Positions 46,989-55,957 of a stretch of DNA of 64,000 nucleotides are shown here, piece by piece. The DNA lies in NCBI GenBank assembly GCA_020354645.1, contig CP070652.1:657786-721785 (forward strand), read 5' to 3'. The translations under genes were made by a program, and so were the position numbers. Every line of letters begins with the position of its first letter. The first letter of the stretch is position 1. Under the pieces are notes generated by a model. The model saw nothing but the letters and a program-made list of their open reading frames with translations, ran no database searches and was not told where the DNA came from. Source of the stretch: Deltaproteobacteria bacterium (lineage in GTDB: Bacteria > Desulfobacterota > Desulfobacteria > Desulfobacterales > G020354645).

Positions 46989-47441
46989 ATGAAAGAGTTT
47001 AAAAAAATATTGTTTCCGGTCGATCTTTCCGAATCTTCCGAAAAACTGGTTCCCTATGTGACAACAGTGGCGGAAAAATTTCAGGCTGAAATACACATCC
47101 TTTACGTGGGCAGGATATTTCAATATTTCACGAGCATTTATGTCCCTCACACTTCCATCAACAAATTTGAAGAAGAATTATTACAAGGAGCCGAAAAGCG
47201 CATGCAGGAATTCAAAGATTATTATTTTAAAGCATTTCCTGATACTAAAACCGCCGTGGTCCTGGGCGATGCATCTGAAGAAATTAAGCATTACAGTGAG
47301 GCTGAAAAGATAGATTTAATTATTGTGGGGACCCATGGCCGCAAAGGCTTGGATAAAGTGATTTTCGGTTCGGTAGCAGAGCAGGTGGTCAAAACAGCGC
47401 CAGTCCCTGTAATGGTGATAAATCCCTATAAAGTGTTGTAA
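46989..47441 (+). CDS. Universal stress protein
   Basis: 150 aa, a single UspA domain. It begins KKILFPVDLSESSEKLVPYV and ends with the ATP-binding loop GTHGRKGLDKVIFGSVAEQV (G-x2-G-x9-G-S), then PVPVMVINP. It is probably a dimeric nucleotide-binding cytoplasmic protein. AAGGAGA precedes the ATG. It stands between CBS-ACT (125 nt) and hydB (45 nt) in the putative sigma-54 operon. Confidence 0.93.
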   Translation: MKEFKKILFPVDLSESSEKLVPYVTTVAEKFQAEIHILYVGRIFQYFTSIYVPHTSINKFEEELLQGAEKRMQEFKDYYFKAFPDTKTAVVLGDASEEIKHYSEAEKIDLIIVGTHGRKGLDKVIFGSVAEQVVKTAPVPVMVINPYKVL

Positions 47442-47486
47442 TCGATAAATTCATAGCTTTTTAGCCTAAATTTAAGGAGCTTTCAA

Positions 47487-48530
47487 ATGCTGTATAAGAC
47501 TATTTCTAAAGCTAATTTTAAGGTGTTTATAAACGAGGTCATAGCAGGAAATGTTACCATCGCTCCTAAAATGACGGACAAAGATTCAGAAGGAAATCCT
47601 GTTTATCAATTCCAGCAGGTATACGCATTCGATGAAATCGCTCTGAATTATACCAAGACCTATTCATCGCTTAAAAACTTCTTTCTGCCTTTTAAAGAGA
47701 GCCTATCAACATTTCAGTTCGATAAAAATGAGTGGAAGCAAAAGATAGAATATTCCATCCATCCACGCGTGATCGTGGGAGTACGTGCCTGTGATATCAA
47801 TGGTCTTCTTAAACTCGACAATGTCCTGATGAAGGGCAAATATCCAAGCCCCTACTATGTCGCCCGCAGAACAAACACGTTTTTAATCGGACTTGACCAT
47901 GAGCCAATGGCGGACTGTTTTTGCCAGTCTTTAAATTCTGATGAAGCTTTGCATGGATTTGATTTATTTCTAACGGATATTGGAGATAAATACTTTATGC
48001 AAATAAACTCTTCAAAGGCGTTCAATCTGTTTAAAAACGTCCAAATTAATGACATCGAAACAGAGGATGAGGAAAAATACATCGCGGAAAAAAAGAGAAT
48101 AGCGAGCCTGTTTAAAACCAGAGTTGCCATAACGGGTCTTTCAAATCTTATGGATATTGAATTCGAATCCGATGTCTGGAAAAAGTGGGGAGATAAGTGT
48201 TTAAGCTGCGGCACCTGCGCCATGGTTTGTCCCACGTGCTATTGTTTTACGGTTACCGAAAGCATTGATGTTTCCCTGAAGTTCGCTCTCAAAGAAAAAG
48301 TACTGTATTCCTGCAACTTGGTTGACTTTGCCGAAGTTGCCGGCGGTCATAACTTCAGACCGGAGCCAGCAACCCGATTGAAGTACAGATTCTACCACCA
48401 GCACAGGGGGTTTGTTGAAAGTTACGATGAACCCAAGTGTGTCGGATGCAACCGATGCGGCATAGCTTGTCCGGCTGGAATCAATCCAATAGATGTCATT
48501 CACGATCTTAGAATGGAGGATGTAAAATGA
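47487..48530 (+). CDS. hydB: Group 3b-type hydrogenase beta subunit (4Fe-4S)
   Basis: 347 aa. It resembles the HydB subunit of cytoplasmic sulfhydrogenases: a long N-terminal part with [17 protein letters not shown], then two ferredoxin clusters, [16 protein letters not shown] (about 235) and [14 protein letters not shown] (about 315). It would carry electrons between the flavin subunit and the small subunit. AAGGAG lies before the ATG, and the stop overlaps hydG as ATGA. Gene order beta-gamma-delta-alpha is that of archaeal and bacterial group 3b enzymes. Confidence 0.9.
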   Translation: MLYKTISKANFKVFINEVIAGNVTIAPKMTDKDSEGNPVYQFQQVYAFDEIALNYTKTYSSLKNFFLPFKESLSTFQFDKNEWKQKIEYSIHPRVIVGVRACDINGLLKLDNVLMKGKYPSPYYVARRTNTFLIGLDHEPMADCFCQSLNSDEALHGFDLFLTDIGDKYFMQINSSKAFNLFKNVQINDIETEDEEKYIAEKKRIASLFKTRVAITGLSNLMDIEFESDVWKKWGDKCLSCGTCAMVCPTCYCFTVTESIDVSLKFALKEKVLYSCNLVDFAEVAGGHNFRPEPATRLKYRFYHQHRGFVESYDEPKCVGCNRCGIACPAGINPIDVIHDLRMEDVK

Positions 48531-49435
48531 GTTATGAAATCCCAAGGGAAAACATTGCTGCAGAGCCGTTTATGGCAGGGCCTCCGGATTTTAATCGGAA
48601 AAGCCGCTTGATGCAAACCGATAAAGTCTATGAATGCATGATCACCAATATCGTTGAACTTACCGATATGGAAAAACTTTTCCACCTCAAAATCATGGAT
48701 CCTGGTGAAAGCAGGCTTTTCACCTTTCGACCGGGGCAGTTCCTTATGCTTGAATTGCCGGGCTTCGGAGAAATCCCGATTTCCATATCCGGCTCCTCAG
48801 CAATCAGAGAGCGAATAGGTCTGTGTATCAGAAAAGCCGGAAAGGTAACCAACATGCTTCACAAGGCCCGTATTGGAACCAAGGTGGGTGTGAGGGGGCC
48901 ATTCGGAACCCATTTTCCTCTGGAGCGAATGGTGGGCCACAATATCCTCCTGATTGCCGGAGGCTTGGGGCTGGCACCCTTGAGAGCGCCGATTTACTGG
49001 GTAAACGAACACAGGTCAGAGTATGCTGATGTTGCTATTATGTATGGTACCAAAAGACCAAAAGACATCCTGTTTGACTATCAGTTTGATATGTGGGGCA
49101 AGATTTATAATTATGACATCCATCTTATCGTAGAAGAACCTGATGAAAACTGGAAAGGCAGGGTCGGCTTGATTACCGAACTTTTTAATGAAGTTGATAT
49201 CGACCCCCATAGAACTTATGCCATCGTTTGCGGACCACCGGTCATGTTCAAATTTGTCTGTAATCATTTAAATCAAGTCGGAATTCCTATGGATCGCATG
49301 TTTGTCACACTTGAAAGAAGAATGCACTGCGGTATGGGCAAGTGCTGCCGGTGTATGGTGGGCTCCACTTTTACCTGTGTGGATGGTCCGGTTATGGATT
49401 ACTGGACAGTGATGAATTTGAAAGAGGCCATATAA
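48527..49435 (+). CDS. hydG: Group 3b-type hydrogenase gamma subunit (FAD/NAD(P))
   Basis: 302 aa of the ferredoxin-NADP reductase fold. The FAD part includes [12 protein letters not shown] and [10 protein letters not shown]; the nucleotide part has [19 protein letters not shown] and the later IVCGPP motif. A C-terminal Cys group ([11 protein letters not shown], then C) binds a 2Fe-2S cluster. It would exchange hydride with NAD(P)H and feed the hydrogenase module. It overlaps hydB by 4 nt and is 16 nt before hydD. Confidence 0.92.
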   Translation: MSYEIPRENIAAEPFMAGPPDFNRKSRLMQTDKVYECMITNIVELTDMEKLFHLKIMDPGESRLFTFRPGQFLMLELPGFGEIPISISGSSAIRERIGLCIRKAGKVTNMLHKARIGTKVGVRGPFGTHFPLERMVGHNILLIAGGLGLAPLRAPIYWVNEHRSEYADVAIMYGTKRPKDILFDYQFDMWGKIYNYDIHLIVEEPDENWKGRVGLITELFNEVDIDPHRTYAIVCGPPVMFKFVCNHLNQVGIPMDRMFVTLERRMHCGMGKCCRCMVGSTFTCVDGPVMDYWTVMNLKEAI

Positions 49436-49451
49436 TGAAAGGAGGCTCACA

Positions 49452-50216
49452 TTGGAGTACCTGGGAATAGAATTAAAAAAGCCAAAAGTCTCTTTTTTCG
49501 ATTTCACCTGCTGTGAAGGATGCCAATTACAGATTGCCAATAAAGAGGATACCCTGGTTGATTTTCTCTCCCTGGTTGAAGTGGTAAATTTTCGTGAAAT
49601 TTCTTCGGAAAAAAAAGACCACTATGAAATTGCTTTCATTGAGGGGGCAATTTCAAGACAGGATGAGATCGAGCGTCTGGAAAAAATTAGAAAACAGGCA
49701 AAGCTGGTGGTGGCCCTGGGGACCTGTGCCTGCTACGGAGGTGTAAATTCATTAAAAAAAAGATTTTCAGTTGAGGATGTGGTTAACGAGGTTTACGGCC
49801 ATAATCCCGTCGAGACATTGCCTGTCAAAAGTGTCAAAGAAGTGGTTGCCGTCGATTTTGAAATTCCCGGTTGCCCCATATCTAAAGCTGAATTCGAAAG
49901 CATCATACTGCACCTTGTTTTAGGGACTGAGTTTCGTTTCAAAAAATATCCCGTCTGTGTCGAATGCAAACAGAATCTCAACCACTGCCTGCTCGATGAA
50001 GGCAAGATATGTTTGGGCCCCATTACTCGCGCCGGTTGCAACGCAGTCTGCATCAACGGCAAGCTGCCCTGCTATGGATGCAGGGGCCCGGCAGAAGAAA
50101 ACAACTGGCCTTCACTAAAACAGATATTAACCGAGAAGGGTTTTTCCCCGGAACAGATTGACGAGAAAACCTCATTTTTTAATTCACTGACGGAGGTCAC
50201 GAAAAATGAAAGTTGA
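49452..50216 (+). CDS. hydD: Group 3b-type NiFe hydrogenase small subunit
   Basis: 254 aa. The proximal-cluster motif is clear in FFDFTCCEGCQLQI and ALGTCACYGG, with PGCPI further on. C-terminal cysteines in VCVECKQN, KICLGPITRAGC and LPCYGCRGP bind further Fe-S clusters. There is no Tat signal, so the enzyme is cytoplasmic. The start is TTG, with GGAGG 6 nt upstream; no ATG fits. It overlaps hydA by 11 nt. Confidence 0.93.
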   Translation: MEYLGIELKKPKVSFFDFTCCEGCQLQIANKEDTLVDFLSLVEVVNFREISSEKKDHYEIAFIEGAISRQDEIERLEKIRKQAKLVVALGTCACYGGVNSLKKRFSVEDVVNEVYGHNPVETLPVKSVKEVVAVDFEIPGCPISKAEFESIILHLVLGTEFRFKKYPVCVECKQNLNHCLLDEGKICLGPITRAGCNAVCINGKLPCYGCRGPAEENNWPSLKQILTEKGFSPEQIDEKTSFFNSLTEVTKNES

Positions 50217-51474
50217 CATGAATATTGATGTTCATCATCTTACACGGGTGGAGGGACACGGAAATATTCATATTAATGTTAAAAAGGGCAAACTGGTGGA
50301 TGCCAGGTGGGCTGTCGTCGAAACGCCCCGGTTTTTTGAGGCCATGCTCAGAGGCATGTCCTGTGAAATGGCGCCCATTTTAACGGCGCGCATCTGCGGT
50401 ATCTGTTCAATCGGCCACGCCCTTGCGTCTCTGAGAGCAATAGAGAATGCGCTGGGAATCGATATACCGGTGATTGCCAAAAAGATACGGCTGCTTGCCA
50501 AACACGGTGAGACCTTGCAGAGCCATTTTCTTCATCTTTTTTTCCTGGCCGCACCGGACTACTTAAACGTGGGAAGCGTAATTCCGCTTGTTCAATCAAA
50601 CCGTGCGGTGGTGGAAATTGCACTTCGCCTAAAAAGGCTGGCAAACGATATGTGCGATATTCTGGCCGGAAGAACGACTCACCCGGTGAGCTTGTGCGTA
50701 GGCGGCGTTAGCAGACCTCCCAATAAAGAGGATCTTCATAAATTAAGAGAACAAATATCTGAAAGAATTCCTGATGCAGAAAGGACTGTGGAACTCTTTA
50801 AAACAATTCAGGTCCCGGATTTTATCAGGGAAACAGAGTATGTTTCCCTGAAAGGCGAAGAGAATTACCCCTGGATCGGGGGAAAGCTGGTTTCAACGGA
50901 CGGGGTGTTGAAAAATGAAAATGATTATCTCGCTATGACCAACGAGTATAAAGAGGATTTTTCAACCAGCAAATTTACACGGTTAAGCCGTAAGTCAGTT
51001 GCCGTTGGGGCGTTGGCAAGACTGAACAATAATTATAATTTCCTGAAGGCCAAAGATATTGCAGAAGAATTTGGGATAAAACCCTTAAACCACAATCCCT
51101 TTATGAATAACATCGCACAGTTAGTAGAATGCGTGCACGTAATGATCGAATCGCTTGAACTATTAGACGAACTTTTAGATGAGCCTATGGACGAGATATC
51201 TTCGGAATACGATATAAAAGAAGGAGAAGGAGTTGGCGCAGTAGAAGTTCCGAGAGGAATTCTGTACCATCACTATTTGATAAATAAAAAGGGATTGGTT
51301 GAAAAAGCCAACTGCATCATACCCACCACCCAGAATAATGCCAATATTCATTACGACTTGGCGGAGCTGGTGGAACAGGCAGTTAATAACGGTAAACAGG
51401 ACACCGAGGTTAAAAAGCTTTGTGAAATGCTGGTGCGGGCCTATGACCCGTGTATATCATGTTCGGTCCATTAA
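50206..51474 (+). CDS. hydA: Group 3b-type NiFe hydrogenase large subunit
   Basis: 422 aa. The N-terminal nickel motif is RICGICSIGHA and the C-terminal one DPCISCSVH, so all four Cys ligands are present. The reading frame ends exactly at the His of the C-terminal motif. The peptide that a maturation protease normally removes is therefore missing. The catalysed reaction is reversible H2 oxidation with NAD(P) or sulfur reduction. No hyp or protease genes are in the window. GGAGG lies before the ATG within hydD. Confidence 0.94.
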   Translation: MKVDMNIDVHHLTRVEGHGNIHINVKKGKLVDARWAVVETPRFFEAMLRGMSCEMAPILTARICGICSIGHALASLRAIENALGIDIPVIAKKIRLLAKHGETLQSHFLHLFFLAAPDYLNVGSVIPLVQSNRAVVEIALRLKRLANDMCDILAGRTTHPVSLCVGGVSRPPNKEDLHKLREQISERIPDAERTVELFKTIQVPDFIRETEYVSLKGEENYPWIGGKLVSTDGVLKNENDYLAMTNEYKEDFSTSKFTRLSRKSVAVGALARLNNNYNFLKAKDIAEEFGIKPLNHNPFMNNIAQLVECVHVMIESLELLDELLDEPMDEISSEYDIKEGEGVGAVEVPRGILYHHYLINKKGLVEKANCIIPTTQNNANIHYDLAELVEQAVNNGKQDTEVKKLCEMLVRAYDPCISCSVH

Positions 51475-51637
51475 AATATGCACAGCGGATATATGAATCA
51501 CCGAAGCGATTTTTAATCAATTTCAATTTCTCACTTCGCCAATGTCATTCCGATCAAAACCGAAAACAGGATGGTTAAGCGTACAGATTTTAACCGTTCG
51601 CTTGAGAGCCTCTCAATCTTTCTTTCAAACAGCCGCT

Positions 51638-51667
51638 TTTTACAACCTGTAAAAAAAACAGACATAT
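51638..51667 (+). promoter_or_regulatory. Second putative enhancer site
   Basis: TTTTACA-ACC-TGTAAAA (51638-51654) repeats the dyad at 45977 with the same 3-nt spacer. The right half plus flank matches that site at 18 of 20 positions. The inner TGT is 114 nt before the -24 element at 51762, as at the first site. Confidence 0.65.
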
Positions 51668-51761
51668 ACCCCTTCTGAACATCCTGGATTTCAATGTTTC
51701 ATTTTATAATATTGGTCGTTATTTCTAATAGTTAAGTTACAACTTTTTGGGTACGGCCTGC

Positions 51762-51777
51762 TGGCACACTGGTTGCT
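51762..51777 (+). promoter_or_regulatory. Sigma-54 promoter
   Basis: TGGCACACTGGTTGCT has the exact -24 TGGCAC and -12 TTGC elements at the correct 5-nt spacing. It lies 142 nt before the ATG of the PstS-like gene in the 430-bp gap after hydA, which otherwise holds no gene. Confidence 0.85.
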
Positions 51778-51903
51778 TTATTAATTGGTAACCCTGCATT
51801 TTAAGCCAAGATCTGAAACTATAAGATATTGGAATTAATTATCCGGAAACCCAAAATAGAAAATGGGATTGATCCATACAGCCTTTATAAAGGAGGTAAA
51901 ATT

Positions 51904-52716
51904 ATGAAGAAAATATCTATTTTCCGATTGGCAATAGTTGGCGCTTACCTGTTGAGCGGGATCGTTTTAACCGTTAACGGGGTAACCGCCCAAGAATTAT
52001 TAAAATATGCCTGCTCCAATCAGGTATTTAACGCATTTGAAATGGATAACTTAAAGGAGTTTACAAAGACGACTGGAATTGAAATGGATGTGCACACTGC
52101 TTCATCCGGCTCTTGTGTGTACCGGCTTATGAACGGCTATTGTGATATTGCCAGCACTGCCAGAGAACTCTATCGCCGCCACCAGGAATACGGCTACACT
52201 CAAATACCGTTTGCCAAGGACCCCTTAGCTATTATCGCCCACAAAAGATGCGGGGTAGAGAATCTTGCTTCAGAGCAGCTTCAAGATATTTTCAGCGGCG
52301 ATATTACCAACTGGAAAGAACTGGGAGGGGCCGACCTGCCGATCACGATTATTGTTCCGGCAGAAGATACGGCAGCCAATAAGAACTTCCGGCGCCAGGT
52401 TATGAAGCATAAGGAAATTAAACATGACTTCATGGCCTATGATTCCACCATGGTCATCGAAGCGGTTAAGCATTTCCCGTGCAGTACCATATCCTTCATC
52501 TCCCAAGGGGCTGCCCTGCATCACGAGGAAATAATAACAATCAAAATCGACGGATATTATCCAACCGATAAAGATTATCCTTATTATCAGATATTCTATT
52601 ACATTATCCGAGGAGAACCCGCTGGAGATGTGAAGAAATTCATCGATTTTACTTTTTCCGAGCAAGGTGCGGAAATACTGAAAAGAAACGGCACCTTACC
52701 TATTGCCAGAAAATGA
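51904..52716 (+). CDS. PstS-like periplasmic binding protein
   Basis: 270 aa from ATG 51904, which has AAAGGAGG upstream and is followed by a signal peptide (KKISIFRLAIVG then a hydrophobic core, cleavage near VTAQE). The rest matches PstS-type solute binders: SGSCVYRLMNGYCDIASTAR, LASEQLQDIFSGDITNWKEL and the late GAEILKRNGTLPI. The ligand may be phosphate or another oxyanion. No Pst permease genes are adjacent, so it could work with a distant transporter or as a sensor. A sigma-54 promoter precedes it. Confidence 0.85.
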   Translation: MKKISIFRLAIVGAYLLSGIVLTVNGVTAQELLKYACSNQVFNAFEMDNLKEFTKTTGIEMDVHTASSGSCVYRLMNGYCDIASTARELYRRHQEYGYTQIPFAKDPLAIIAHKRCGVENLASEQLQDIFSGDITNWKELGGADLPITIIVPAEDTAANKNFRRQVMKHKEIKHDFMAYDSTMVIEAVKHFPCSTISFISQGAALHHEEIITIKIDGYYPTDKDYPYYQIFYYIIRGEPAGDVKKFIDFTFSEQGAEILKRNGTLPIARK

Positions 52717-52734
52717 CTAGGTGGGGCAAACCCT

Positions 52735-52759
52735 GGGCCACCAGGATATGTGGTGGCCC
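52735..52759 (+). terminator. Hairpin after the PstS-like gene
   Basis: GGGCCACCA (52735-52743) pairs exactly with 52751-52759 around a 7-nt loop, and AAACC/GGTTT flanks extend it. There is no T-run, so it may be a partial terminator or an mRNA-stabilising stem. Confidence 0.6.
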
Positions 52760-52822
52760 CTGCGGTTTAGCGGCCCAGTATAATTACCTATGCATCAATA
52801 ATAGCCGTGTGGAGGAAATAAA

Positions 52823-53065
52823 ATGAGAAAACGAGCCATTATTGCTGGAAACGAAATGTTGCCTGCCAAGAAGAAATCCACTATATGGTGAAAATATTGA
52901 ATCAGAAAAAATTCGGTCAGGATATTTGTTAGCACGATAGGAAAGCATGGTCGCGCTATAATTGGCGGTCGGGGTGCCAATTTCATCCTGCCCTCTGAAA
53001 GCAGGTTCAGCGTGAGAGTGGTGGCACCATTTGAAGTCAGAGTGGAGAATGTAGCCAATATGTAA
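52823..53065 (+). pseudogene. Decayed cytidylate-kinase-like gene
   Basis: GGAGG precedes an ATG at 52823, but the frame stops after 22 codons. A second frame, open from 52901 to the stop at 53063, encodes GKHGRAIIGGRGANFILPSE and VRVVAPFEVRVENVANM. These match the V-G-R-G-A-N and R-V-(V/I)-A-P segments of cytidylate-kinase-like proteins. It has no start, P-loop or C-terminus. It is a fourth trace of this family in the window. The ribosome site of the next Usp gene overlaps its end. Confidence 0.7.
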
Positions 53066-53076
53066 GGAGAAAACCA

Positions 53077-53595
53077 ATGATTCCCAAAATTCAAAAGATT
53101 CTTTACGCGACGGACCTCTCACCCAATTCTGCCTATGTTTTTCGATATGCAGTTAATTCTGCCAATAAACATAATGCCAAACTTATTATTCTATACGTTC
53201 TCGAAGAACTGTCGGTTACAGCCCACGCAATGTTGTCTCACTATTTGAATGCGGAGCAAATGAAAAGGCTCACGCAGGAGGTGAGAAGCAGTGTATTAGA
53301 ACGGATCGAAAAACGACTGAAGGTTTTTTGCGAGAAAGAACTCAAGGATCAGCCCGAACCTGCGGAAAGAGTTGAGTCTATAGTAGTTGCTGAGGGTTTT
53401 CCTCCAGAAGTTATATTGAGTAAGGCGGATGAGTTGAACTGTGAAATTATCATCATGGGAAGCCATGGAAAAGGCATTATCCAGAATACATTCTTAGGAA
53501 GCACCTCGAGAAGGGTGCTGCGCAGGACAAGAAAACCGGTGTTTATCATTCCGCTTCCGAAAGGCGAGATGGATATAACGTTCCATGATATTTAA
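53077..53595 (+). CDS. Universal stress protein
   Basis: 172 aa, one UspA domain: IQKILYATDLSPNSAYVFRY at the start and the ATP loop GSHGKGIIQNTFLGSTSRRV near the end, then RKPVFIIPLP. A helical insert lies at 55-95. It is about two-thirds identical to the next Usp, so a recent tandem duplication is likely. AAGGAG precedes the ATG. It follows the decayed kinase-like gene in the PstS-like set. Confidence 0.93.
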   Translation: MIPKIQKILYATDLSPNSAYVFRYAVNSANKHNAKLIILYVLEELSVTAHAMLSHYLNAEQMKRLTQEVRSSVLERIEKRLKVFCEKELKDQPEPAERVESIVVAEGFPPEVILSKADELNCEIIIMGSHGKGIIQNTFLGSTSRRVLRRTRKPVFIIPLPKGEMDITFHDI

Positions 53596-53728
53596 ATCGA
53601 ATTAGCTGGGCAGAAATAAAAAAGGCTAAATTCAATTTTACACCGGAAACTGCAAAGGGAAAAACTTACGGCTGCCCTATGATTGCCCTAACATCATATA
53701 ACCTAATAAAGTTGAAAGGAGGTTGCCG

Positions 53729-54235
53729 ATGATTCCTAAAATTCAAAAGATTCTTTACCCGACGGATCTTTCCCTCAACTCCGACTATGCATTTCGTTAT
53801 GCCATAAATTCGGCAAAACAGCACGATGCGAACATTATCATTCTGTACGTTTTGGAGGGATTATCCGATTCGATGCTGGCAATGTTGTCTTCCGATCTGG
53901 TTGGAGTGCAACGAAAGAAGACCTCTGAAGAAGCAATGGCTCAGATCAAGGATCGACTGAAGCTATTTTGCGAAAAAGAACTCATAAATGATCCTGATTG
54001 CTTAAAAAGAGTAGAGTCTATAGAGGTGCTGGAGGGTTACCCTGCAGAGGTAATTCTTAGGGAAGCAGAGAAATTGAACTGTGATGTGATCGTCATGGGA
54101 TCTCACGGGAAGGGCATCATTAGCCAAACCTTTTTAGGCAGTGTGACCAAACGGGTTTTACGGCGAACTCGAAAACCTGTTTTTATCATCCCATTGCCAA
54201 AAAAGGAGACCGACATACCGGGCCACAATATCTAA
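53729..54235 (+). CDS. Universal stress protein (tandem paralogue)
   Basis: 168 aa, close copy of the preceding Usp along its whole length: IQKILYPTDLSLNSDYAFRY at the start, then GSHGKGIISQTFLGSVTKRV and RKPVFIIPLPKKE at the end. The ATG at 53729 has AAAGGAGG upstream; a TTG two codons earlier overlaps that region and is less likely. It may form a heterodimer with its neighbour. Confidence 0.93.
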   Translation: MIPKIQKILYPTDLSLNSDYAFRYAINSAKQHDANIIILYVLEGLSDSMLAMLSSDLVGVQRKKTSEEAMAQIKDRLKLFCEKELINDPDCLKRVESIEVLEGYPAEVILREAEKLNCDVIVMGSHGKGIISQTFLGSVTKRVLRRTRKPVFIIPLPKKETDIPGHNI

Positions 54236-54341
54236 ACGATTTACGAGGAAAATTTTTTGGTATATCTCATGCTTTAAACGAGAGCGGAAAAAATAATTTG
54301 CAGCGATTACGCAATACCGATTGAAAGGGGGGGGTGGCACC

Positions 54342-54527
54342 ATGTTTCGACCCACGGTGGAACAAGAAAAATGCACGGGCTGTGGCGAGTGTGTTGATAT
54401 TTGCCCAACCGAAGTCTTTGAGCTGATTGATGAAAAGTCAGTACCGGTAAATGAAGAAGAATGTCTCGGGTGTGATAGTTGCATCGAGGTTTGTGAGCAA
54501 GAGGCGATTACGGTAGAAGAAGTATAG
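54342..54527 (+). CDS. 2[4Fe-4S] ferredoxin
   Basis: 61 aa with two complete cluster motifs, CTGCGECVDICP and CLGCDSCIEVCE, acidic overall. It is a cytoplasmic low-potential electron carrier. The ATG at 54342 follows a G-rich ribosome site (AAAGGGGGGGG); a TTG 21 nt earlier is not needed. It lies last in the plus-strand set after the PstS-like and Usp genes and could serve the hydrogenase encoded upstream, but no direct link is shown. Confidence 0.93.
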   Translation: MFRPTVEQEKCTGCGECVDICPTEVFELIDEKSVPVNEEECLGCDSCIEVCEQEAITVEEV

Positions 54528-54568
54528 ACCACATTGTAAAAAAAAAGTTGCAGAGGTGCACCAAAAGT

Positions 54569-54584
54569 CCACCCTTTAGGGTGG
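54569..54584 (+). terminator. Short hairpin after the ferredoxin gene
   Basis: CCACCCT pairs with AGGGTGG around a TT loop, about 40 nt after the ferredoxin stop. T-rich sequence follows a little later. It is a modest terminator candidate. Confidence 0.45.
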
Positions 54585-54798
54585 GCAGCCTCACTTTATT
54601 TGAGCTTTTTAGAAAGCCGCGTTCGAAAATTTTCTACACTTATCGAAAAAATTAAACATATCAGGCTGGGCCATTGCGTAAAAATCTCTGTAACCCTATA
54701 GGTTAACTGCATTAATACTTTATGGCATATTTTATGCTTAATAACTGTAAATAAGGCCTTACAACAAATAACTTATTTATTTTAAGGTTCAAGCAGTG

Positions 54799-55206
54799 AT
54801 GGATTTATTTCAGAAATTACAAGATATGAAAATCTTGCTGATTGATGATGATGAGTGGGTAAGAGATTCCCTGTGCCTGTTTTTCGAAAGTGAGGGGTGT
54901 CATATACTTGCATTGGAGACCGCTGAGGAGGGACTAGAAGTTCTTGATAAACAAGATTTCGACATCATTATAATCGATTATCGTTTACCGGGTTTGGATG
55001 GTCTTGAATTTTTAAGACGGATTCAAAAGAGATATCCTGTTGCCATGAAAATTCTCATTACCGCTTACGGAAATGAAGAACTTGTTGCGGAAGCACGGAA
55101 GCTTGGCGTCCATGAATATATCTCGAAACCATTTACATCCGAAGCAATTGAAGCGTCCTTAAATCGCTTGATTGAAAATCGAGAGAGCGGTCAAGTTTCA
55201 ACATGA
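54799..55206 (+). CDS. Single-domain response regulator
   Basis: 135 aa, receiver only: LLIDDDEWV, phosphoacceptor in IIIIDYRLPG, Thr in ILITAYGN and Lys in YISKPFTS. A GTG directly before the ATG is an alternative start. No strong ribosome site is seen. It is 31 nt before a CBS-ACT gene in the same direction, so it may act with it. No histidine kinase is adjacent. Confidence 0.92.
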   Translation: MDLFQKLQDMKILLIDDDEWVRDSLCLFFESEGCHILALETAEEGLEVLDKQDFDIIIIDYRLPGLDGLEFLRRIQKRYPVAMKILITAYGNEELVAEARKLGVHEYISKPFTSEAIEASLNRLIENRESGQVST

Positions 55207-55237
55207 TATTAAAACATAAGTGGGGAGGTGGTTTACG

Positions 55238-55933
55238 ATGTTGGTCAAAAATTGGATGAGTACAAATGTTATCACGGTGAACCAGATTAATTCCATGGAA
55301 GATGCCATGGGTCTCATAAAAAAGCATAAAATTAAAATGCTGCCGGTTCTGAACAAAAACAAACTGGTAGGAATTGTTACAGATAGAGATCTGAAAAGGG
55401 CTTCTGCATCAGACGCCACTTCTCTAGAAATTCATGAACTGCTCTATCTTATTACAAAAATAAAGGTGCAAGATATCATGTCCATCCCCCCCATCACGAT
55501 TCCTGACGGTTACACTGTAGAGGAAGCTGCCGAAGTGTTATTGAAAAATAATATTTCCGGAGCTCCGGTAGTCGATAACAATGGACAGATTATGGGGGTC
55601 ATCACCCAAAATGATATTTTTCGAGTATTAATTTCGCTGACCGGGGTCGGAAAAAAAGGCGTGCAATTTGCGTTTCAGCTCGATGATCGACCGGGGTCGA
55701 TAAAAGAAGTTGCTGATATCATCCGGGCATATGGCGGGCGTATGGTGAGCATATTAAGCTCTTATGAAGGCCTGGCTAAAGGGTATCACAAAGTTTACAT
55801 ACGCATGGATGGTATCGACGGTCCAAAACTGGATGAACTTGAAGAAGAGCTCAGGCAAAAGGCTAGCGTGATGTATGTTGTGAATAACAGCGGAGATAAA
55901 AGAGCATTTCGTCAAAATCAGCATTCGACTTAA
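55238..55933 (+). CDS. CBS-CBS-ACT protein
   Basis: 231 aa, very similar to 46186-46863: LVKNWMSTNVITV, GIVTDRDLKRASASDA and GVITQNDIFRVLISLTGVG, then the ACT-like GVQFAFQLDDRPGSIKEVAD. GGGGAGGTGG lies before the ATG; a GTG upstream overlaps it. It is 24 nt before a second CBS-ACT gene. It probably senses adenine nucleotides and acts through protein contact, as no output domain is attached. Confidence 0.92.
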   Translation: MLVKNWMSTNVITVNQINSMEDAMGLIKKHKIKMLPVLNKNKLVGIVTDRDLKRASASDATSLEIHELLYLITKIKVQDIMSIPPITIPDGYTVEEAAEVLLKNNISGAPVVDNNGQIMGVITQNDIFRVLISLTGVGKKGVQFAFQLDDRPGSIKEVADIIRAYGGRMVSILSSYEGLAKGYHKVYIRMDGIDGPKLDELEEELRQKASVMYVVNNSGDKRAFRQNQHST

Positions 55934-55957
55934 TAGAAAAATCCGGAGGAACGCTTT

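Noticed and set aside
54723-54738. Possible sigma-54 promoter (TGGCAT-N5-ATGC) before the 54799 receiver
   Set aside because: It departs from consensus in both elements (TGGCAT for TGGCAC, ATGC for TTGC), and no TTTTACA dyad lies at the 114-nt distance.
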